NCBI RefSeq assembly: GCF_003710935.1 | Contig: NZ_RHHS01000032.1 | Location: 1-64,000, forward strand | Length of the DNA stretch: 64,000 nucleotides | Reading direction: 5' to 3' | Source of the DNA: Brevibacillus gelatini | GTDB taxonomy: Bacteria > Bacillota > Bacilli > Brevibacillales > Brevibacillaceae | Shown here: positions 58,251 to 64,000 of the stretch, piece by piece | How positions within the stretch are numbered: the first letter of the stretch is position 1 | Layout of the letters: every line of letters begins with the position of its first letter | Translations under genes and position numbers: made by a program | The notes under the pieces: generated by a model | What the model was told of the DNA's origin: nothing | The model's input: only the letters and a program-made list of their open reading frames with translations | Databases searched by the model: none

Positions 58251-59747
58251 ATGCCCAGTTTGCTGATTGCGGACCGAGACCCGACAGAGCGGGCAGGGAT
58301 CAGCTGGCTCGTCTCAAGCTGCGCGATCCCGTATGACCAGGTGTACAGCGCAGGGACGATGGCCGAACTGTTTCAGGTGATGGAAGCACATACTCCGCAG
58401 GTCGTCTGCATCGAGCTGGACATGATCGACAAGGCGCACTGGGAGCGGCTGAAACTGCTCGTTGCCCAGTATCGGCCGACGGTGCTCGTCACCACCTCGG
58501 AAGCGACGTTCGAGCGGGCGATGCAAGGAATCGAGCTGTCTGCGCGCGATCTGTGGCTGAAGCCGCAAACGCCGGAGTACATCCGGCGCGTTTTGACCCG
58601 CTCTTGTCGGGAACGGGCGGGTGAAGCGCGGCTGGATGCACAGACGGGGAGCATCCAGGGGCGGCGCAAAGAGATTTCGCATCTCGATTTGTTTTTGCCG
58701 GGGCAATCGCCTTTGGGCGGCCATAAGGTCATGCTCGCCCAGCTGGAAGACGCGAAAAGACACCCGGAGCTGCTGCGTTTTTTCGCGGACTATCCGTTTC
58801 GCGACGAGCCTGTGCTGCTGCCGACAGGTGATGCTGTTGTCGCCGTATTTCCGGCGGAAAGCTCGCTTTCCTGGTCGCAGTGGCACTCGTTTGCCAAGCG
58901 CCTGTTGATGGACTGGGAGGCGACGAGCGACGCTCCGCTTTTTCTCGTCATCTACAAGGCGGAAGATGCCGGTCAGAGCTTGCAGCAAAAATACGAGCAG
59001 GCAAGTGAGGCACTGCAGCTGCGCTTTTTCAAAGGCTATCGGCAGGTGAGCATGGTGGACGGCAGGGTGAACTGGACGATGCTTGACCCGTTCCTGACGC
59101 CTGCCGAGCAGCGGACGTGGGTCGACATGCTGCACAGCGGCAATCGCGAGCAGATCAAACAGTGGCTGTACGGGCATTTTTTCTACAAGGACGAGCCGTA
59201 CCCCGAGCCGGGGCTTTTGCGCATCCGGCTGACGAGCATTTTGGCCCAGGTTAGACGCTACATGAAGTCGCACGGGCTGGACAGCGCCTTTTTGGAAAAG
59301 GAGTACCACCGCGTATTCGAGACGATCCTGTATGCGCCGATTTTGTACCGCATCGTGACGGAACTGCTGTTGTTCATCAACCAGCTGCTCGATGCCGCCA
59401 ACAGCCGAAACGATGAAATCAGGGCAGATGTGATCGAGCGGGCGCTGCGCTACATGGAAGGGCGCTATACCGACCCGGCTCTGCGCCTGGAGGACGTCGC
59501 ACGGCATGTCGATCGCAGTCCGGCGTATTTCAGCACACTGTTTGCGCAAAAGCAGGGCAGCTCCTTCCGGCAGGTGCTGACGGCAATGCGGGTGAAGGAG
59601 GCCCAGCGGCTGCTTCTGGAAACCGCCCTGTCCGTACAGGAGGTGGCGGAGCGCAGCGGGTTCGTCAATGCCAATTACTTTCGTAAAATTTTTAAGGAAA
59701 AGACGGGGACAACTCCACGTTTGTTACGAAATCAAAAGAAAAGATAG
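58251..59747 (+). CDS. AraC-family regulator with an atypical receiver domain
   Basis: A 498-residue YesN-like transcription factor. Residues 1-120 fold like a receiver: acidic pocket D8/D10, conserved Thr in VLVTTSEAT and Lys in LWLKPQ. The phospho-acceptor position is E55 (VVCIELDMI) in place of Asp, with D57 two residues later. Regulation by phosphorylation is therefore unlikely, or Glu mimics the active state. A ~250-residue middle region of unknown fold follows. The C-terminal AraC domain (about 395-495) has two helix-turn-helix motifs (LEDVARHVDRSPAYFSTLF; VQEVAERSGFVNANYFRKIF). ATG at 58251 follows AAAGGAG. Downstream hut genes are possible targets. Confidence 0.85.
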   Translation: MPSLLIADRDPTERAGISWLVSSCAIPYDQVYSAGTMAELFQVMEAHTPQVVCIELDMIDKAHWERLKLLVAQYRPTVLVTTSEATFERAMQGIELSARDLWLKPQTPEYIRRVLTRSCRERAGEARLDAQTGSIQGRRKEISHLDLFLPGQSPLGGHKVMLAQLEDAKRHPELLRFFADYPFRDEPVLLPTGDAVVAVFPAESSLSWSQWHSFAKRLLMDWEATSDAPLFLVIYKAEDAGQSLQQKYEQASEALQLRFFKGYRQVSMVDGRVNWTMLDPFLTPAEQRTWVDMLHSGNREQIKQWLYGHFFYKDEPYPEPGLLRIRLTSILAQVRRYMKSHGLDSAFLEKEYHRVFETILYAPILYRIVTELLLFINQLLDAANSRNDEIRADVIERALRYMEGRYTDPALRLEDVARHVDRSPAYFSTLFAQKQGSSFRQVLTAMRVKEAQRLLLETALSVQEVAERSGFVNANYFRKIFKEKTGTTPRLLRNQKKR

Positions 59748-59748
59748 A

Positions 59749-59830
59749 AATCGAAAGAAAAGAGAGTTTTTTCGAAAATTCCCGCTGCTTTGTCTATAGG
59801 CAATCGAAAGAAGAGGCACCAAATCGAAAG
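59749..59830 (+). repeat. Three direct copies of AATCGAAAG between regulator and hutU
   Basis: AATCGAAAG occurs at 59749-59757 (covering the start of the gap), 59802-59810 and 59822-59830. The last two are exactly 20 bases apart, about two helical turns, as is common for AraC-type half-sites. The third copy lies in the loop of the terminator. Confidence 0.5.
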
Positions 59831-59845
59831 CAAGGTGCCTTTTTT
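59815..59845 (+). terminator. Hairpin with T run before hutU
   Basis: GGCACC, loop AAATCGAAAGCAA(A), GGTGCC followed by TTTTTT. It can end the AraC-regulator transcript, or act as an attenuator if hut transcription starts further upstream. I found no regular UAG triplets of a HutP-binding site. Confidence 0.75.
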
Positions 59846-59912
59846 GTGTTTTCCGGCGCTTTTACAATAAAAACAGGAGATGCACATTCTATGGAAAGCA
59901 GGTGGATATTTG

Positions 59913-61583
59913 ATGGCAACGACACAATCGATTGAACAGATGATAAAGGCATATTCGGGCACCAAACTGCATGCAAAAGGCTGGGTGCAGGAAGCGGCGC
60001 TGCGCATGCTGTTGAACAACCTGAACCCTGACGTGGCAGAGCGCACAGAAGACTTGGTCGTGTACGGGGGAATCGGGAAAGCGGCGCGCAACTGGGAATG
60101 TTTCGATGCGATTGTCAAAACATTGCAAACATTGGAGAACGACGAGACGCTGCTGATCCAGTCGGGCAAGCCGGTCGCGGTGTTCAAGTCGCATACCGAT
60201 GCGCCGCGCGTGCTGCTCGCAAACTCCAACCTGGTGCCCGCCTGGGCCAACTGGGAGCACTTCCACGAGCTGGACAAAAAAGGCTTGATGATGTACGGGC
60301 AAATGACAGCCGGAAGCTGGATTTACATCGGCAGCCAGGGGATTGTGCAAGGGACGTATGAGACGTTTGCGGAGCTTGCCCGCCAGCACTTTGCAGGTAC
60401 GCTTGCAGGCACGATTACGGTCACGGCCGGACTCGGCGGCATGGGTGGCGCGCAGCCTTTGGCCGTATCGCTCAACGGCGGCGTGAGCATCAACATCGAG
60501 GTAGACCGCACCCGCATCCAGCGCAGACTGGACACGCGCTATCTCGATGTGATGACAGAGAGCCTCGACGAAGCGATCCGGATGGCGGAGACGGCCAAGC
60601 GGGAGAAAAAAGGCATTTCCATCGGGCTGCTTGGCAATGCCCCGGAAGTGCTGAACGCGATGCTGGCCCGTAATTTCATCCCGGACGTGCTGACCGACCA
60701 GACTTCTTCGCACGATCCGCTCAACGGCTACATCCCGGAAGGCATGAGTCTCGAAGCGGCGGCAGAGCTGCGCACACGCGATCCACAGGAGTATGAGCGA
60801 CGCTCCAAGGCGAGCATCGCCAACCACGTTCGCGCCATGCTGGCGATGCAGGAAAAAGGAGCCGTCACCTTTGACTACGGCAACAACATCAGACAGGTAG
60901 CGAAAGACGAAGGTGTCGAGGAGGCGTTCCGCTTCCCTGGCTTTGTGCCCGCCTATATCCGTCCGCAATTTTGCGAGGGAAAAGGGCCGTTCCGCTGGGT
61001 GGCGCTGTCCGGCGATCCCGAGGACATTTACAAGACCGACGAAGTGATTCTCCGCGAGTTTTCCTACAATACGCATCTGTGCAACTGGATTCGCATGGCG
61101 CAGGAGCGCATTCAGTTCCAGGGGCTGCCGTCCCGCATCTGCTGGCTGGGCTACGGCGAGCGCGCGCGGTTTGGCCAGATCATCAACGACATGGTGGCGC
61201 GCGGCGAGCTGAAAGCGCCCATCGTCATCGGGCGCGACCACCTCGACTCCGGCTCTGTCGCCTCGCCAAACCGCGAGACGGAAGCGATGAAGGACGGCAG
61301 TGACGCGGTGGCTGACTGGCCGATCCTGAATGCGATGATAAATGCGGTGGGCGGCGCGAGCTGGGTATCTGTGCATCACGGCGGCGGCGTCGGCATGGGC
61401 TACTCGTTGCATGCCGGAATGGTCATCGTGGCAGACGGAACGCCGGAAGCTGCCCGCCGCCTGGAGCGCGTCCTGACAACCGATCCGGGGATGGGCATTG
61501 TGCGCCATGCAGATGCAGGCTACGAGCTGGCGATTCGCACGGCGAAGGAAAAAGGCGTCAAGATCCCGATGTTGAAGGAGTAA
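59913..61583 (+). CDS. hutU: Urocanate hydratase
   Basis: A 556-residue NAD-dependent enzyme that hydrates urocanate to imidazolonepropionate, the second step of histidine degradation. Length matches B. subtilis HutU (about 550). The conserved NAD-binding glycine stretch ([13 protein letters not shown] near 181) and the C-terminal GGGVGMGYS near 492 are complete. ATG at 59913 follows AGGTGG by nine bases. The histidase gene hutH is not in this window. Confidence 0.96.
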   Translation: MATTQSIEQMIKAYSGTKLHAKGWVQEAALRMLLNNLNPDVAERTEDLVVYGGIGKAARNWECFDAIVKTLQTLENDETLLIQSGKPVAVFKSHTDAPRVLLANSNLVPAWANWEHFHELDKKGLMMYGQMTAGSWIYIGSQGIVQGTYETFAELARQHFAGTLAGTITVTAGLGGMGGAQPLAVSLNGGVSINIEVDRTRIQRRLDTRYLDVMTESLDEAIRMAETAKREKKGISIGLLGNAPEVLNAMLARNFIPDVLTDQTSSHDPLNGYIPEGMSLEAAAELRTRDPQEYERRSKASIANHVRAMLAMQEKGAVTFDYGNNIRQVAKDEGVEEAFRFPGFVPAYIRPQFCEGKGPFRWVALSGDPEDIYKTDEVILREFSYNTHLCNWIRMAQERIQFQGLPSRICWLGYGERARFGQIINDMVARGELKAPIVIGRDHLDSGSVASPNRETEAMKDGSDAVADWPILNAMINAVGGASWVSVHHGGGVGMGYSLHAGMVIVADGTPEAARRLERVLTTDPGMGIVRHADAGYELAIRTAKEKGVKIPMLKE

Positions 61584-61589
61584 AAAGCG

Positions 61590-62864
61590 ATGAATAAACC
61601 AGTATGGATTCGCCATGCCAGCCAGCTCGCCACGCTGGCTGGCGGGTCTTCCTCTCCGGTGACAGGAGCCCGGATGAACGAGCTGTCGATTATCGAGGAC
61701 GGCAGCGTCTGGCTGGAAAACGGCGTGATCGAGCGTGTCGGCACCGACGCCGAACTGGCAAGCGCCTACCGCGAGCGGGCGCACGAAGCGGTCATCATCG
61801 ATGCTGCGGGCAAGCTGGTCACGCCGGGCTTGATCGACCCGCATACGCATCTCGTGCATGCGGGTTCCCGGCAAAACGAGTTCAACATGCGTCTGAACGG
61901 CGCGACGTACATGGAAATCATGAACAGCGGCGGCGGCATCCACGCAACGACTGCGGCGACGAGACAGGCGACACACGAACAACTGTATGCGGAGAGCAAG
62001 CGGCGGCTCGACCAGTTTTTGCTGCACGGGGTGACGACAGTCGAGGCCAAGAGCGGCTACGGCCTTACGCTGGAGGACGAACTCAAGCAGCTGGAAGTAG
62101 CGAAAAAGCTGGATGAAGAGCATCCGGTCGATCTCGTCAGCACGTTCATGGGCGCACATGCGGTTCCCCGCGAGTACAAGGACGCGCCGGATGCGTTTGT
62201 CGATTTGGTCATCGAGCAAATGATTCCCGAAGTTGCACGCCGCAAGCTGGCTGTTTTCAACGATGTGTTTTGCGAGCGCGGCGTCTTTACGCCCGAGCAG
62301 TCGCGCCGCATTCTCGAAGCCGGGATGCGCCACGGCCTGCTGCCGAAAATCCACGCGGATGAAATCGAGCCGTATGAGGGAGCGGAGCTTGCGGCTTCAC
62401 TCGGTGCTGTATCTGCCGATCACCTGCTGCGCGCCTCCGACCGCGGGATCGAGCTGATGGCCGAGGCAGGCGTGATCGCGGTGCTGTTGCCAGGCACGGC
62501 CTTTTTCCTGATGGCAGAGTCCGCGAACGGGCGCAAAATGATTGACCGCGGCGTGGCGGTCGCGCTCTCGACCGACTGCAACCCTGGCTCCTCGCCGACC
62601 GTCTCGCTGCCGCTGATAATGAATCTCGGCTGTCTGAAAATGGGAATGACTCCGGCCGAGGTGTTGACGGCCGCTACGATCAACGCGGCGCACGCCATTC
62701 GCCGCGCACACGAGATCGGCAGCATCGAGGTCGGGAAAAAAGCGGACATCACCATTTTTGACGTGCCGGACTTCATGACCTTGCAATATCGTTACGGCGT
62801 CAATCATGTAGATACGGTCATCAAAAAAGGGACAGTGGTCGTCGCAGGAGGGAGACTCGTATGA
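61590..62864 (+). CDS. hutI: Imidazolonepropionase
   Basis: A 424-residue metal-dependent amidohydrolase that opens the imidazolone ring to give formiminoglutamate. The metal site His-x-His is in DPHTHLVHAG near 82-91. A second His occurs around GAHAVPREYKD, and the C-terminal Asp in STDCNPGSSPT near 328. It starts six bases after hutU with AAGGAG. Confidence 0.96.
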   Translation: MNKPVWIRHASQLATLAGGSSSPVTGARMNELSIIEDGSVWLENGVIERVGTDAELASAYRERAHEAVIIDAAGKLVTPGLIDPHTHLVHAGSRQNEFNMRLNGATYMEIMNSGGGIHATTAATRQATHEQLYAESKRRLDQFLLHGVTTVEAKSGYGLTLEDELKQLEVAKKLDEEHPVDLVSTFMGAHAVPREYKDAPDAFVDLVIEQMIPEVARRKLAVFNDVFCERGVFTPEQSRRILEAGMRHGLLPKIHADEIEPYEGAELAASLGAVSADHLLRASDRGIELMAEAGVIAVLLPGTAFFLMAESANGRKMIDRGVAVALSTDCNPGSSPTVSLPLIMNLGCLKMGMTPAEVLTAATINAAHAIRRAHEIGSIEVGKKADITIFDVPDFMTLQYRYGVNHVDTVIKKGTVVVAGGRLV

Positions 62865-63862
62865 CAGCAGGGTACCCGTACCCGCTCCTGAAGCCGCCGA
62901 GCTTTTCCTGGGACCGCAGCGCAGCGCCTGCCGAGCCGAAAGTAAGCGAGTGGATCGCGACGCTCGATCCGGCGACCGCGAACAGCACCAACTGGAGCGA
63001 CTACGACGTGGCGCTGCTTGGCGTACCGCTGTCGCGTTCGTCCATCTCGGCTTCGGCTGCGAGTGAGAACCCGGATGCGATGCGGCGGGCGTGGAAGTAT
63101 TTTACCACCTACAATCTCGATCACGACGTGGACTTGCAGCCGCTGCGTGTCGTCGACCTGGGCGATGTCAGGCAGCATGTGACAGACATCGCCCAGTGCC
63201 ACCGCAACATCCGGGAAGCGATGGTGCAAATGCGCACGCATCATCCGCAACTTTTGCCTGTGATGATGGGCGGCGATCATTCGATCACGGCGATGCTTGT
63301 CAAAGGCTACAAGGACGTCCATCCTGACGAGCGTGTAGGCATCCTGCAATTGGACACTCATTTTGACCTGCGCGACCTGACCGATAACGGCCCCACAAAC
63401 GGCACGCCGATTCGCAACCTCATCGAGAGCGGCACCATCAATGGGCGGGATGTGCACAACATCGGGCTGCACGGCTTTTTCAACGCCCGTTCGCTCAAGG
63501 CGTACGCTGACGAGACTGGCGTGCGCTATACGACCTTGCGTCAGGCGCGGCAAAAAGGGGTGGCCTGGACAGTGCAGGAAGCGCTGGAGCAGCTCTCGGC
63601 CCAAGTGGACATGATCTATTTAACCGTGGACATGGATGTGCTCGATTGCAGCTGTGGCCCCGGGGTCCCGGCTTCCACGCCCGGAGGCATGCACAGTGAC
63701 GAGCTGTTTGAAGCCGTCTACGCGGCAGGGGTGCATCCGAAGGTCAAGGCGATGGACATCGTATGTCTGGACCCGTACAAGGACCGCGCAGAGGCCACCG
63801 TCAAGACGGCTGTTCATGTCATGCTGTCGTTTTTGAGCGGATTTTGCCAGCGCGAACAATAA
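62861..63862 (+). CDS. hutG: Formimidoylglutamase, arginase family
   Basis: A 333-residue binuclear-manganese enzyme that splits formiminoglutamate into glutamate and formamide. Metal ligands are in GGDHSIT near 138, DTHFDLRD near 166 and TVDMDVLDCS near 254. The start overlaps the hutI stop (ATGA). The operon order hutU-hutI-hutG matches Bacillus. Confidence 0.93.
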   Translation: MTAGYPYPLLKPPSFSWDRSAAPAEPKVSEWIATLDPATANSTNWSDYDVALLGVPLSRSSISASAASENPDAMRRAWKYFTTYNLDHDVDLQPLRVVDLGDVRQHVTDIAQCHRNIREAMVQMRTHHPQLLPVMMGGDHSITAMLVKGYKDVHPDERVGILQLDTHFDLRDLTDNGPTNGTPIRNLIESGTINGRDVHNIGLHGFFNARSLKAYADETGVRYTTLRQARQKGVAWTVQEALEQLSAQVDMIYLTVDMDVLDCSCGPGVPASTPGGMHSDELFEAVYAAGVHPKVKAMDIVCLDPYKDRAEATVKTAVHVMLSFLSGFCQREQ

Positions 63863-63874
63863 AAAAGGAAAGGG

Positions 63875-63925
63875 AAACCGCTGTTGCTGAAGGCTCAGGC
63901 CTGCCAGGCGAAACAGCGGTTTTTT
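63875..63925 (+). terminator. Rho-independent terminator of the hut operon
   Basis: AAACCGCTGTT (63875-63885) pairs with AACAGCGGTTT followed by TTT. The last 75 bases of the window show nothing else. Confidence 0.88.
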
Positions 63926-64000
63926 CATGGCTGATTGACGCTGGAGCAGCGAAGGTTTCGACAAAAAGTGAAAAAAGAACTAACTTTAGTAAGGTTTTTT

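Noticed and set aside
59815-59845. HutP-dependent antiterminator before hutU
   Set aside because: No regularly spaced UAG triplets and no hutP gene in the window. An ordinary terminator of the regulator gene explains the hairpin.

Overview
The window looks like chromosome from a Gram-positive, endospore-former-type Firmicute of the Paenibacillaceae, most like Brevibacillus. This is inferred from strong AGGAGG ribosome sites, GTG/TTG starts, sigma-A promoters, Bacillus-style modules (CitM/CitST, SftA, PiT-type CysP, HutUIG) and a moderately GC-rich coding bias. No marker gene fixes the genus. I see no rRNA or tRNA genes, insertion sequences, CRISPR array or prophage.

Layout. 0.2-4.1 kb: citrate transporter with its two-component system, behind two candidate CcpA (cre) sites. 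4.1-6.4 kb, minus strand: a membrane PAS-GGDEF diguanylate cyclase and trmB. 6.8-7.3 kb: a secreted NlpC/P60 hydrolase. 7.7-16.9 kb (polysaccharide locus A): two duplicated two-domain deacetylase lipoproteins, a nucleotide-sugar dehydrogenase, a PilZ-fused processive glycosyltransferase, a membrane-anchored PgaB-like protein and a GH18-like lipoprotein. This looks like a c-di-GMP-responsive, synthase-dependent exopolysaccharide operon. 16.9-20.7 kb: ilvD, a hot-dog thioesterase, a small unknown protein and an inositol-monophosphatase-family protein. 20.9-23.3 kb: an unknown protein, a lipoprotein, a glutathionylspermidine-synthase-like ATP-grasp ligase and a DUF350 membrane protein, recalling the enterobacterial yjf cluster. 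23.6-31.5 kb: a complete sulfate-assimilation operon (sirB, sulfite reductase, small protein, sumT-hemD fusion, cysP, cysH, sat, cysC) behind a good sigma-A promoter and a CymR-like site. 31.6-38.2 kb: a lipoprotein, the soluble DNA translocase SftA with eight 14-residue repeats, a small unknown protein and a beta-helix protein.

38.3-56.4 kb (polysaccharide locus B): seventeen tightly packed, often overlapping genes for a Wzx/Wzy-type polysaccharide. It has precursor enzymes (uronate epimerase, dehydrogenase, EpsC/PglF-like dehydratase, DegT aminotransferase), an LCP ligase, a Wzz/BY-kinase pair, flippase, polymerase, one GT4, a PglC-type initiating transferase and a deacetylase. Its unusual parts are a CDP-alcohol phosphotransferase with a LicC-like cytidylyltransferase, and a FemAB-like/PLP-decarboxylase/ATP-grasp group. 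Together these suggest a polymer with phospho-alcohol and amino-acid-like decoration.

56.4-57.5 kb: rlmA (23S rRNA G-methyltransferase, TlrB family) behind a leader holding a tiny open frame that ends in an Arg-Tyr-Arg motif, followed two bases later by an intrinsic terminator. This layout is typical of ribosome-stalling antibiotic attenuators and I think it is the best candidate for an undescribed regulatory system. 57.6-63.9 kb: signal peptidase I, an AraC-type regulator whose receiver domain has Glu in place of the phospho-acceptor Asp, and hutU-hutI-hutG.
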